The translations under genes were made by a program, and so were the position numbers. Source: Anoxybacillus mongoliensis (lineage in GTDB: Bacteria > Bacillota > Bacilli > Bacillales > Anoxybacillaceae). From it: a stretch of 64,000 bases of DNA. Below are positions 25,621 to 33,616 of the stretch, piece by piece (the first letter of the stretch is position 1; every line of letters begins with the position of its first letter). The notes under the pieces were generated by a model. The model searched no databases and was not told where the DNA came from. It was given only the letters and a program-made list of their open reading frames with translations. The stretch is taken from assembly GCF_014201515.1 (NCBI RefSeq), contig NZ_JACHEQ010000005.1:62001-126000 (forward strand), given 5' to 3'.

Positions 25621-26095
25621 GGATAATTTTTTTTTTTTTTATGATTATTTTACGAACTATACAAGTTGCCATTTTGCTTTACATCCTGTCGATCACTTGC
25701 CGTGTTGTATTTATAGTCGACTTGTATAGAGAGAACAGAGGAAACGAAAATCGGAAATTTTTATTGCAATTTCATTTGCAAAAAAGGGGGGAATTGTTGT
25801 TGTGTCTGTCACCTGTCGAAATGGTTTGTTGTCGGGAAAAACGTTCGATTGATACAGGCAGAGAATGTCCGCGGTTCTTCGTCTTTTTGTTGTAAAAGAT
25901 GAAGTTTGATTAATAATTGAGGTAACAATCCTGTTACTCCAATGTTTGGGTGGTTGTGTGTGTCGTTACCTCAATCATACCGTAAACAACAAGAGTGACA
26001 AGCTTTTTTATCCAGAACAGCATAAAATCAACAAAAAATCAGGGGACGTCTTTAAAACTTTTGACAATACCAATATCAGAAGGGAAGTGTCCTTA
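25608..26095 (+). promoter_or_regulatory. Promoter with T14 spacer and long leader of the S1 protease gene
   Basis: TTGACG (25616-25621), an 18-bp spacer made mostly of T14 (25627-25640) and TATGAT (25640-25645) form a promoter whose spacing would change with tract length. The following 450 bases have no convincing gene; an 84-codon frame from 25641 starts inside the -10 box without a ribosome site. The leader holds dispersed repeat copy 2 and an 11-bp inverted repeat, ATTGAGGTAAC (25916-25926) with GTTACCTCAAT (25965-25975). Confidence 0.5.
25796..25820 (+). repeat. 25-bp dispersed repeat, copy 2
   Basis: GTTGTTGTGTCTGTCACCTG followed by TCGAA; two mismatches from copy 3. It is in the leader of the S1 protease gene. 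Confidence 0.75.
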
Positions 26096-27361
26096 ATGAA
26101 TATCTCACTAAAAAACACTGTGATCCTATTCATCATTTTACTTCCCATATTGATTTTATCACCACGGTCTATAAACGCGGAAAATGATATAGCTAATGAT
26201 TCCGAATTAAAAAGAAATATAGAGTATAGAAAGAAAATGGGTTTAAATTATGATCCTGTTTATGTGAGTAATTTAATAACATCAAAGAAAGTAACACAGT
26301 CATACGAAAAACACGGAGTTTGGCTAACTGAGGACGAATTAGAGGAAATAGAAAATAGAATAAAATATCAAGAGGAAAAAATACCATTGATTTTAGAATA
26401 TATTAGAAACAATATTAGTTCAAGTGATTTTGGGGGACTGTACGTCGATCAATCGAAAAAAGGTGTGGTAACAATTAGTTTTTCTAAAAATTTAAAACAA
26501 ATGAATAAAGAGATAAATGACATTAGGAAAATTTTTAATAATGATTCAAAAATAAAATTTAAACAAGTACAAAGATCAGAAAAGCAGCTTGATGAAATAC
26601 ATTCGACAGTACTCTCGAAGAAGCGTGAATTAAAAGAACAAGGTATAAATGTTACTACTATATATTCTGATATTCAAAGGAATAAGGTTATTATCGGTAT
26701 TTATCCATTTGACAGCACTGCTAGGGATTCACTTGTAAATATATTCGGTTCAGATATTGAAGTAATTGAATCTGATGGTGGTTACGAAGAGTCTAGAACT
26801 GCTTATACACGGCCATTAGAAGGTGGATTAAGGATTAGCAATATTGACACAGGTTGGGGGTGTACGGGCGGATTTTCAGCTTCTTATGGAAATTGGGTTT
26901 ACTATGTCACAGCTGGTCATTGCGGAAGAAGTAGTGATAGATTTAGTCAAGGCGGTTCATACTTTGGATATGCCTACAGGCTCGTAAATAGTGGTGAACT
27001 GGATGCAATGCTGATTTCATTAGGTCAACTTTCCTATGCTAGCAATTATAATTATGGACAGCCTAACTTTACCAGTTGGCAAAGAGAATCATATGAATAT
27101 GTAGGACAATACGTATGTATGAATGGTTCATATACTGGTAATGCATGTGGGGGTGTAAAAAGTACAAATTATTCAGCAAGAGAACACAATAATATGACTG
27201 CTGCTGATTATAATTCTACTAACGGTGACAGTGGTTCGCCTACATATTATGGTAGCCAGATTAGAGGTGTACATGAAGGCGTAGGCTCTAATGGGTGGAA
27301 AATGTATACTCATGTACAAAGTATAGTAGATTATTGGGGGTTATCTCCTAGAACGTGGTGA
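26096..27361 (+). CDS. Secreted streptogrisin-like S1 serine protease
   Basis: About 421 residues from the ATG at 26096 (GGGAAG ten bases upstream); the longer frame to 25946 precedes the signal peptide with no ribosome site. Order: signal peptide (VILFIILLPILILS), a propeptide of about 200 residues with high lysine/glutamate content, then a catalytic domain with H275 in TAGHCG, D303 in GELDAMLI and S379 in NGDSGSPTY. Cysteine pairs C256/C276 and C341/C351 fit the alpha-lytic/streptogrisin disulfides. It would be exported and self-processed. Such proteases are uncommon in Bacillaceae, and the gene is AT-rich, which suggests acquisition. Confidence 0.9.
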   Translation: MNISLKNTVILFIILLPILILSPRSINAENDIANDSELKRNIEYRKKMGLNYDPVYVSNLITSKKVTQSYEKHGVWLTEDELEEIENRIKYQEEKIPLILEYIRNNISSSDFGGLYVDQSKKGVVTISFSKNLKQMNKEINDIRKIFNNDSKIKFKQVQRSEKQLDEIHSTVLSKKRELKEQGINVTTIYSDIQRNKVIIGIYPFDSTARDSLVNIFGSDIEVIESDGGYEESRTAYTRPLEGGLRISNIDTGWGCTGGFSASYGNWVYYVTAGHCGRSSDRFSQGGSYFGYAYRLVNSGELDAMLISLGQLSYASNYNYGQPNFTSWQRESYEYVGQYVCMNGSYTGNACGGVKSTNYSAREHNNMTAADYNSTNGDSGSPTYYGSQIRGVHEGVGSNGWKMYTHVQSIVDYWGLSPRTW

Positions 27362-27585
27362 ATGTTTTTGTGTATTATCTTTGTTAACATAGGGATAATT
27401 TAGAGAAATAACGTATTACCAAATAAAACGTTCATGAGTAATCTTTACTTCCCTTAGGAGCATTTTTAAAAGCCTCCTGCTCATAAAAAGGGAATAGAGA
27501 GAAGTTTAGTTTTGCGTTGTGTTGTCTTTTTCGATAAATGTAATCTTATAAAAAATTATTTTTCATACAAAGGAATGCAATTCGA
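27362..27585. other. Intergenic stretch with a cruciform-like inverted repeat
   Basis: At 27450-27495 an outer TTCCCTT/AAGGGAA pair encloses AGGAG/CTCCT. The centre is A/T-rich. No long T-run follows, so a terminator for the S1 protease is possible but weak. No gene is seen here. Confidence 0.4.
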
Positions 27586-27933
27586 ATGATTAGAACTGTT
27601 GTTTTCGTCTTGGTTAGTTTACTCTTGACTGGTTGCACAGGAACAAAGTCTTTTGAAGGGACGCTTTATAGTATTGGAGAAAATTATTTTGTCGTGGACT
27701 GTTCCCATGAAGTAAAGAAAAGGAAAAATAACGTAGAGGATATAAGCTATCCTTGTACAGTCCGAATCACAAATCAAACAAAATTCAGTGATGAAGATGG
27801 CAACAAATTAAGTGTTGACGACTTTACGGCAGAAGTAACTGTGAAAGTCATTCTTGCCACTCCTCAGACTATGAGTCAAAGTAAAGAAAGCAGAGACATT
27901 GAGGCTAGGGAGATTATATTGCTTAATCGATAG
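27586..27933 (+). CDS. Small lipoprotein, unknown function
   Basis: A 115-residue protein with a lipobox LLLTGC (cysteine at residue 17) after a hydrophobic signal, so it is probably anchored on the outer face of the membrane. The mature part is strand-rich (SFEGTLYSIGENYFVVDC, then VRITNQTKFSDEDGNKLSV) and resembles small OB-like extracytoplasmic proteins. AAAGGA lies eleven bases upstream. It has no recognisable partner in the island. Confidence 0.65.
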   Translation: MIRTVVFVLVSLLLTGCTGTKSFEGTLYSIGENYFVVDCSHEVKKRKNNVEDISYPCTVRITNQTKFSDEDGNKLSVDDFTAEVTVKVILATPQTMSQSKESRDIEAREIILLNR

Positions 27934-27989
27934 AATCTGATCCTTCAAGTGAAAAAACTGCCCGTTCGGTCGCAGAAATTGATAGGCTT

Positions 27990-28014
27990 GTCGTTGTGCC
28001 TGTCACCTGTCGAA
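27990..28014 (+). repeat. 25-bp dispersed repeat, copy 3
   Basis: GTCGTTGTGCCTGTCACCTG followed by TCGAA. It lies between two small genes of the island and is the closest relative of copies 1 and 2. Confidence 0.8.
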
Positions 28015-28067
28015 AGTTAACGATGTTTTATCTACTTATGACTTCAGAGTGTGAAAGAGGAAATAGC

Positions 28068-28265
28068 ATGAAAAAAAGTTACATTGCTTTCTTCGCATTT
28101 CTTATGTGTCTTTTGTATATGAGTTGGTCTAAAGAGGGTTGGAAAGGCATTTTACTTCTTTTTTTAAAAGGTATTGTTATTTTTGTCGTTGTTTACGGTG
28201 TCGTATTTGTTATTGTATGGTTGATGATGAAGTTAGTTCGTTTTTTAAAAAGACTTCTGCAATAA
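28068..28265 (+). CDS. Small membrane protein, unknown function
   Basis: A 65-residue protein starting MKKSYIAFFAFL behind AAAGAGGAA. It has two hydrophobic segments (YIAFFAFLMCLLYMSW and the longer GILLLFLKGIVIFVVVYGVV region) and a basic C-terminus (KLVRFLKRLLQ). It lies at the right end of the island directly before the exonuclease gene. No family recognised. Confidence 0.55.
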   Translation: MKKSYIAFFAFLMCLLYMSWSKEGWKGILLLFLKGIVIFVVVYGVVFVIVWLMMKLVRFLKRLLQ

Positions 28266-28300
28266 ATTATACGTTGGACGAAATATGTTTGAACGTTTCC

Positions 28301-28326
28301 GCCATCCTATACGGGGTGTTTTTTTG
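28301..28326 (+). terminator. Terminator-like hairpin at the right end of the island
   Basis: CATCC pairs with GGGGTG around TATAC, followed by TTTTTTT; related to the hairpins beside the two 34-bp repeats. Confidence 0.6.
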
Positions 28327-28365
28327 TTATACTTGTTTCATCGATACATAGAAAGGACAACGAAG

Positions 28366-29199
28366 ATGGAACGAGGACATTTGTTATTAATTGACGGGAT
28401 GGCGTTATTGTTTCGATCGTTTTATGCGACAGCACCACGTTGGATGATCAATAGCCGTGGCGTGCCGACGAACGCGGTATATGGGGTAGTGAAACAAATC
28501 GAAGCAGCAACAAATGCATTTCAGCCGCCGCATGTCATTTGTTGTTGGGACATGGGAAGCACGACGTTTCGCACCGAATGGTTTCCAGATTATAAGGCGA
28601 ATCGAGGCGAGCCGCCGCATGAATTAATGCCGCAGTTTGATTTGGCGAAAGAAGCGGTTGGGATGCTAGGTATTCCGAATATCGGCGTACTTGGTGCCGA
28701 AGCGGACGATTGCATCGGCTCGCTTGTAAAGCAATATCGTGATGAGATGGGCATTTCGATTGTAACCGGAGACCGCGATTTGTTTCAGCTTCTTTCAGAG
28801 CGTGTCACTGTCTATTTGTTGGCAAAAGGCATCGGCAACTACGAGGCGTATACGCTTGAACGCTTTATTGAAGAAAAAGGAATTCAACCACAGCAGCTCG
28901 TCGATGTGAAAGCGCTCATGGGCGATGCAGGCGACAATTACCCAGGCGTGCGCGGCATCGGCGAAAAACAAGCGTTTAAACTCATTCAACAATACGGCTC
29001 GATTGAAGGAATTTTGGCAAACTTAGCGAACTTAACGAAAGCCCAGCAACAAAAAATAACCGAACATCTCGACTTGCTTCATTTATCACGAAAACTGGCG
29101 GCCATTCATTGCGATATTCCAATTTCTTTGCGATTGGAAGAAGCAAAATGGGATGGCGAGCGCAAGCGGTTTGCGGAAGTATTAGAAGCGATTATGTAG
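28366..29199 (+). CDS. 5'-3' exonuclease / flap nuclease (YpcP-like)
   Basis: The 277-residue protein starts MERGHLLLIDGMALLFRSFYA behind GAAAGGA; the longer frame crosses the terminator and is rejected. Visible are the acidic PIN/FEN motifs (LLIDG at the start, GAEADDCIGSLV near 110, VTGDRDLFQLL near 130) and the helix-three-turn-helix LMGDAGDNYPGVRGIGEKQA near 185. These match the stand-alone 5'-3' exonuclease related to the N-domain of DNA polymerase I, which removes RNA primers and flaps. It is convergent with proA. Confidence 0.93.
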   Translation: MERGHLLLIDGMALLFRSFYATAPRWMINSRGVPTNAVYGVVKQIEAATNAFQPPHVICCWDMGSTTFRTEWFPDYKANRGEPPHELMPQFDLAKEAVGMLGIPNIGVLGAEADDCIGSLVKQYRDEMGISIVTGDRDLFQLLSERVTVYLLAKGIGNYEAYTLERFIEEKGIQPQQLVDVKALMGDAGDNYPGVRGIGEKQAFKLIQQYGSIEGILANLANLTKAQQQKITEHLDLLHLSRKLAAIHCDIPISLRLEEAKWDGERKRFAEVLEAIM

Positions 29200-29239
29200 T
29201 AAACAGCTTGTGAGAGGAAGGAGTTATTAAACATATTTT

Positions 29240-29268
29240 AACCAGCCCCATATAGAGGCTGGTTTTTA
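29240..29268 (+). terminator. Terminator of the exonuclease gene
   Basis: AACCAGCC pairs with GGCTGGTT around CCATATAGA, followed by TTTTATG. On the other strand the hairpin is present after proA but with a poorer T-run. Confidence 0.85.
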
Positions 29269-30507
29269 TGTCCGCACTTGCCCATTTCCATACACGAGCG
29301 TTTTTGTTGTCGTGATGGCGCGCAAACCCATTGGACCACGAGCGTGCAGTTTTTGCGTGCTAATGCCGATTTCCGCACCGTATCCAAACTGCTCGCCGTC
29401 GGTGAAGCGAGTGGAGGCGTTATGGTACAATACAGCGGCATCGACGCGCGCGAAAAACTGCTCTACATGTTCCTTGCATTCGGAAATAATCGCTTCCGAA
29501 TGTTTTGTGCCGTAGCGCTCAATATGTTCAATCGCTTCGTCCACCGTTTCGACGAGTTTCACCGCTAAAATTGGGGCTAAAAATTCGGTCGCCCAATCTT
29601 CTTCTGTCGCTTCATGAACGAACGGATATGTAGCCGCAAGCTGGTTGTCGCCGCGCAGTTCGACCCCTTTTCCGTGCAACGTTTCAAGCAATTCTTTTGT
29701 ATATGGCCACTTTTCGTGAATCAATACTGTTTCGACCGCGTTGCATACGGACGGGCGTTGCAGTTTGGCGTTTATGACAATATCGATCGCCATTTCTTTT
29801 TCAGCAGAGTCATCAATAAAAATATGGCAATTGCCGACGCCTGTTTCTAATATCGGGATCGTCGCGTTTTCGACGACCGATTGAATAAGACCAGCGCCAC
29901 CGCGCGGGATAAGAACGTCCAAATATTCTTTTAAACGAAACATATGTTGTGTTGTTTCGCGGCTCGTATCTTCTAGCAGTTGAATCGCATCAACTGGAAC
30001 AGACGACTGTTTTAACGCTTCTTGCATGACGGAAACGAGCGCCTTATTCGAGTGAATGGCGGAGGAACTGCCGCGCAACAAGACAGCATTTCCTGTTTTT
30101 AAGCAAAGAGTAGCTGCATCGACTGTCACATTTGGCCGCGCTTCGTACACCATGCCGACAACACCAAGCGGTACGCGAATTTGTTTTAATAGGAGCCCGT
30201 TTGGTCGCGTCCATTGTTCGATCGTTTCGCCGATTGGATCTGGTAGGTGAATAACTTGGCGAACGCCATCGGCGATTTGATGGATGCGTTCTTCGGTAAG
30301 TTGCAGCCGATCAAGCAAGGAAGGGGAGAGCCCGTTTTCTTTTCCAATCGCCATATCTTTTTCATTTTCGTGTAAAAGATATGGCATTTGCGCAATCAAC
30401 GCTTCTGCGATCATAGAAAGCGCCTCGTTTTTTTCTTCCGTCGATAAAATCGCTAAATGTTTTGCAGCATGTTTTAACTTTTTTGCTTTTGTTAGTAATT
30501 CGCTCAT
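29266..30507 (-). CDS. proA: Gamma-glutamyl phosphate reductase
   Basis: A 413-residue member of the aldehyde dehydrogenase superfamily that reduces glutamyl 5-phosphate to glutamate semialdehyde in proline synthesis. Blocks seen are [20 protein letters not shown] near 115, [12 protein letters not shown] near 140, the catalytic cysteine in [14 protein letters not shown] near 255 and the C-terminal [17 protein letters not shown]. It follows proB by 21 bp in a leftward operon controlled by a proline T-box. Confidence 0.97.
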   Translation of the reverse strand: MSELLTKAKKLKHAAKHLAILSTEEKNEALSMIAEALIAQMPYLLHENEKDMAIGKENGLSPSLLDRLQLTEERIHQIADGVRQVIHLPDPIGETIEQWTRPNGLLLKQIRVPLGVVGMVYEARPNVTVDAATLCLKTGNAVLLRGSSSAIHSNKALVSVMQEALKQSSVPVDAIQLLEDTSRETTQHMFRLKEYLDVLIPRGGAGLIQSVVENATIPILETGVGNCHIFIDDSAEKEMAIDIVINAKLQRPSVCNAVETVLIHEKWPYTKELLETLHGKGVELRGDNQLAATYPFVHEATEEDWATEFLAPILAVKLVETVDEAIEHIERYGTKHSEAIISECKEHVEQFFARVDAAVLYHNASTRFTDGEQFGYGAEIGISTQKLHARGPMGLRAITTTKTLVYGNGQVRT

Positions 30508-30528
30508 CCGTTCTCGCTCCTTTCGTTT

Positions 30529-31650
30529 TTAGCGGACAGACGTCCTTTTTAAGCAAACTAAATGATCGCGATGAATAACTTCTGGGCGGTGGTGGAAAGA
30601 ATACTGTTTTGCGTGTTCACTTGTCATTCCTTTTACTTTTTGTAAGTCGTCTGCTGCATAATATACTTGCCCTCTAGCGATTACATCGCCTTTTTGATTG
30701 ACGACGTTGACGACATCGAGCGCTTGAAACGAACCGAATACATTCGTTACCCCAGCAGGTAACAAACTTTTTCCTTTATGCAAAAGCGCGTTTTCTGCTC
30801 CTTCATCAATTTCAATCGCGCCTGCGACTTCGGAATGGTACGCAATCCATTGTTTGCGCATTTGCATATGTTCTTGAAAAGGAGAGCCGATATACGTCCC
30901 GTCGCCTTTTCCTTCTAAAATATGTTTGAGCTTTTCTTTTCCCGTCCCTGTGCCGATAAAAACGCTGACGCCGAAAGAGAGTGCCTTTTGGGCGGCAAGT
31001 AGCTTTGATTTCATGCCTCCTGTTCCAACCGTTGATCCGCTTCCGCCTGCTTGTTCTATCAGTTCGTCAGTAATTTCAGAGAGAAAATGATATTTTTTCG
31101 CTTCCGGGTGGCTCGGGTGTTGGTCATATAGCCCGTTAATGTCCGTTAAAATGATCAAGGCATCGGCATGCAAAAATCCGCTCACCAAGGCGGATAACAA
31201 ATCGTTATCGCCAAACGTCAACTCTTCAACAGAAACGGAGTCGTTTTCATTAATAATCGGGAGCACGCCGCGTTCTAACAATGTAGAAATTGTCGTAAAC
31301 AAATTGCGAAATCGGTCGCGATCGTAAAAATCTGCGCGTGTTAACAACAATTGCCCGGTAACGATATGAAACGAACGAAAGGCAGAAATGTAGTTTTGCA
31401 TGAGCATTCCTTGCCCAACAGCTGCGGCTGCTTGCTTTCCCGCGATTGTTTTCGGACGTGAACGATATCCAAGCAATCCAAACCCAGCCGCGACCGCTCC
31501 GGAAGAAATGAGAATGACATCGTGCCCAAGCTGTTTCATATACGCAAGTGCTTCGACATGTTCACATAGTTTTTGTTCCGAAAGCGTTCCGTTTTTTTCA
31601 GTTAATGAGCTACTGCCAATTTTGACGACGATTCGCTTTTTTTTCACCAT
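30529..31650 (-). CDS. proB: Glutamate 5-kinase
   Basis: A 373-residue kinase: N-terminal [19 protein letters not shown], the amino acid kinase block [16 protein letters not shown] near 48, [23 protein letters not shown] near 135 (in two parts) and [13 protein letters not shown] near 215, then a C-terminal PUA domain with [19 protein letters not shown]. It catalyses the first, usually proline-inhibited, step of proline synthesis. Start is behind GGAGTG. The leader is a T-box. Confidence 0.97.
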   Translation of the reverse strand: MVKKKRIVVKIGSSSLTEKNGTLSEQKLCEHVEALAYMKQLGHDVILISSGAVAAGFGLLGYRSRPKTIAGKQAAAAVGQGMLMQNYISAFRSFHIVTGQLLLTRADFYDRDRFRNLFTTISTLLERGVLPIINENDSVSVEELTFGDNDLLSALVSGFLHADALIILTDINGLYDQHPSHPEAKKYHFLSEITDELIEQAGGSGSTVGTGGMKSKLLAAQKALSFGVSVFIGTGTGKEKLKHILEGKGDGTYIGSPFQEHMQMRKQWIAYHSEVAGAIEIDEGAENALLHKGKSLLPAGVTNVFGSFQALDVVNVVNQKGDVIARGQVYYAADDLQKVKGMTSEHAKQYSFHHRPEVIHRDHLVCLKRTSVR

Positions 31651-31666
31651 TTCACTCCTTTACTGC

Positions 31667-31915
31667 AAAATAAAAAACGCTTCCCCGCCCTTGTAGAAAA
31701 GGACGGAAAAACGTTATTTCCGCGGTACCACCTTTTTTGACGCAATGCGCCCACCTCTTACCCTGTAACGTAGGGAAACGGCTTATGTTTGCATAAGCGG
31801 CCGTATAGGGTAGGTTCAACCGACTTTCCGTGAGGAACCTTCCAGCCTATGAGTTCCACTCTCTTGCACGTTCCATCGATTTACTCGTCCCGTACCTCGT
31901 TCCATATATACCTTT
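31667..31915 (-). promoter_or_regulatory. T-box riboswitch of proBA, proline (CCU) specifier
   Basis: The minus-strand leader has the T-box core AAGGTGGTACCGCG (31734-31721) followed by a terminator (AACGTTTTTCCGTCC pairing with GGGCGGGGAAGCGTT, then TTTTTT, down to 31667). The stem I specifier region reads GAA-CCT-ACC, with CCT complementary at 31812-31814, a proline codon. Uncharged tRNA-Pro should pair with the specifier and the TGGT bulge and prevent termination, so proBA rises under proline starvation. Confidence 0.93.
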
Positions 31916-31922
31916 TTTCAGA

Positions 31923-31951
31923 ATTATGAAACAAAAAAACAAAGATGTCAA
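31923..31951 (-). promoter_or_regulatory. Promoter of the proBA T-box transcript
   Basis: On the minus strand TTGACA-like TTGACA (31951-31946), a 17-bp T-rich spacer and CATAAT (31928-31923). Confidence 0.8.
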
Positions 31952-31957
31952 CGGATT

Positions 31958-32557
31958 TTACGACTGTTTGGACAAAAGGCGGAGTTTACGCTCATGTTGA
32001 AGTGTTTTAGAAGAAAGCAAATCGACAGTTTCTTGCGTGTCGGTTAGTTCATCGCGTAGTTGATCAACTTTTTCGTTTAGCTGCTCAAACTGCTTGTCCA
32101 TTTCTTGTTTAAGGGCATCCATTTTCGCTTCCAATTTACTTTCTACGTCACAGATTTCTGCTCGAAGCTGTTGTCCCATTTCTTGCATTTCTGCTCGAAG
32201 CTGTTGTCCCATTTCTTGCATTTCTGTTCGAAGTTGGTTGCCCATTTCTTGCATTTCTGTTCGAAGTTGGTTGCCCATTTCTTGCATTTCTGTTCGAAGC
32301 TGTTGCCCCATTTCTTGCATTTCCGTGCGGAGTTGGTTGCCCATTTCTTGCATTTCCGAGCGGAGTTGGTTGCCCATTTCTTGCATTTCTGCTCGAAGCT
32401 GTTGTCCCATTTCTTGCATTTCTGTTCGAAGTTGGTTGCCCATTTCTTGCATTTCCGAACGGAGTTGATTGCTCATTTCCTTTATTTCGTGATGAATATT
32501 GTTCGAGAATAGCTCGAGCGCTTTCACAATTTCTTTTACAAGTGTTTCTTTCTCCAC
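31958..32557 (-). CDS. Coiled-coil protein built of eleven-residue repeats
   Basis: A 199-residue protein from a GTG start behind GGGGAGGTGA. Residues 27-136 are ten copies of an 11-residue unit of type EMGxQLRxEMQ, where x alternates N/Q and T/A/S. An 11-residue (hendecad) period predicts a long, nearly straight coiled coil. The C-terminus (KMDALKQEMDKQFEQLNEKVDQLRDEL) returns to heptads. No signal peptide or membrane segment. It resembles proteins of the DUF1640/tropomyosin-like hypothetical type only in composition. Function unknown. The repeats are nearly identical at DNA level, so copy number may vary among strains. Confidence 0.75.
   Translation of the reverse strand: MEKETLVKEIVKALELFSNNIHHEIKEMSNQLRSEMQEMGNQLRTEMQEMGQQLRAEMQEMGNQLRSEMQEMGNQLRTEMQEMGQQLRTEMQEMGNQLRTEMQEMGNQLRTEMQEMGQQLRAEMQEMGQQLRAEICDVESKLEAKMDALKQEMDKQFEQLNEKVDQLRDELTDTQETVDLLSSKTLQHERKLRLLSKQS
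32150..32479 (-). repeat. Tandem 33-bp coding repeats (ten copies)
   Basis: Each unit contains CATTTCTTGCATTTC on the plus strand, with variants at the Thr/Ala/Ser and Asn/Gln codons. Variants recur in a rough higher-order order, which points to duplications of blocks of two or three units. Confidence 0.9.
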
Positions 32558-32713
32558 TTCGATTCACCTCCCCTCTACTGGTCATTATAAATGAGTGACA
32601 GACAAGAAAGAAATATGTTTCTCATCATTTTTTGAACATAAAAAAGTAAATGTATGAAACTTTTACCTGTATTTATACGTTATAATGGAATAAAAGAGAA
32701 AGGGGTGGAAAAC

Positions 32714-33616
32714 ATGGGATTAGTGTTACAACATGTAACAAAACAGTTTGGTTCGTTTACAGCAGTAGATGATGTGACATTATCTATTTCAGAACAGGGT
32801 ATGTTTGGATTTCTCGGGGCGAATGGAGCGGGAAAAACGACGACGTTTCGAATGATTTTAGGGTTGCTTGAACCGACGAAAGGTGAGATCACGTGGAAGG
32901 GTGAACGCATTACATATAAGCATAGTCATCTCATCGGGTATTTACCAGAAGAAAGAGGATTGTATCCAAAACTTAAAGTAAAAGAACAGCTCATTTATTT
33001 AGGGAGATTGCGAGGATTACATAAAGAAGAGATTGTAAAAGAAATGCGCTATTGGCTCGAGCGTTTTAAAATACCACAATATGAAAATCAAAAAGTAGAG
33101 CAATTATCAAAGGGAAACCAACAAAAAATTCAATTTATCGCCGCGGTGTTACATCATCCGCAATTGCTTATTTTAGACGAACCGTTTAGCGGATTAGATC
33201 CGGTAAATGTCGAAATGTTGAAAGAGGCAGTCATTGATTTGCAACGAAAAGGAACGACGATTGTTTTTTCAAGTCATCGAATGGAACATGTCGAGCAACT
33301 ATGTGAACATATATGTATTATGCATAAAGGGAAACCAATTGTTCATGGATCGATCAAAGAACTCAAGCGATCTTTTGGCAAGAAAAATGTTATTATTCAC
33401 GGGGAACTTCCGTTTGAAACGTTAACAGACATTCCCGGCGTATTAAAAGTCGAGAAGATGGTTGAAGGAGTTCGCTTACAAGTAGCAGATGAAAGTGTAT
33501 CACAACGCATCCTTGCACATATTTATGCAAAAGGGTTTATTCGTACGTTTTCACTAGAAGAACCATCGCTGAATGACATTTTCATTGAGAAAGTAGGTGC
33601 AACGTATGAACAATAA
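32714..33616 (+). CDS. ABC transporter ATP-binding protein (NatA/exporter type)
   Basis: The start at 32714 (MGLVLQHVTKQFG) follows AAAGGGGTGG and lies downstream of a TATAAT at 32681; the longer frame starts upstream of that box. 300 residues: Walker A GANGAGKTT near 36, a degenerate signature QLSKGNQQKIQ near 135, Walker B LLILDEPFSGLDP near 155, H-loop SSHRMEHVE near 190, and an extra C-terminal domain as in NatA and drug-exporter ATPases. The permease overlaps by 11 bp. Substrate not deducible; sodium export is the usual annotation for the family. Confidence 0.9.
   Translation: MGLVLQHVTKQFGSFTAVDDVTLSISEQGMFGFLGANGAGKTTTFRMILGLLEPTKGEITWKGERITYKHSHLIGYLPEERGLYPKLKVKEQLIYLGRLRGLHKEEIVKEMRYWLERFKIPQYENQKVEQLSKGNQQKIQFIAAVLHHPQLLILDEPFSGLDPVNVEMLKEAVIDLQRKGTTIVFSSHRMEHVEQLCEHICIMHKGKPIVHGSIKELKRSFGKKNVIIHGELPFETLTDIPGVLKVEKMVEGVRLQVADESVSQRILAHIYAKGFIRTFSLEEPSLNDIFIEKVGATYEQ

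Noticed and set aside
25641-25895. 84-codon frame after the T14 tract
   Set aside because: It starts inside the -10 box, has no ribosome site, and includes a dispersed repeat; the product looks arbitrary.
28139-28351. 70-codon frame overlapping the small membrane gene and terminator
   Set aside because: Lies in another frame of a better-supported gene and runs through a terminator.
32150-32479. Regular 33-bp units that could suggest a CRISPR array
   Set aside because: There are no unique spacers; units are contiguous, in frame and code a hendecad coiled coil.
32094-32585. Long open frames on the plus strand and in another minus frame over the repeat gene
   Set aside because: They follow from the 33-bp period and biased composition; no ribosome sites and repetitive, implausible proteins.
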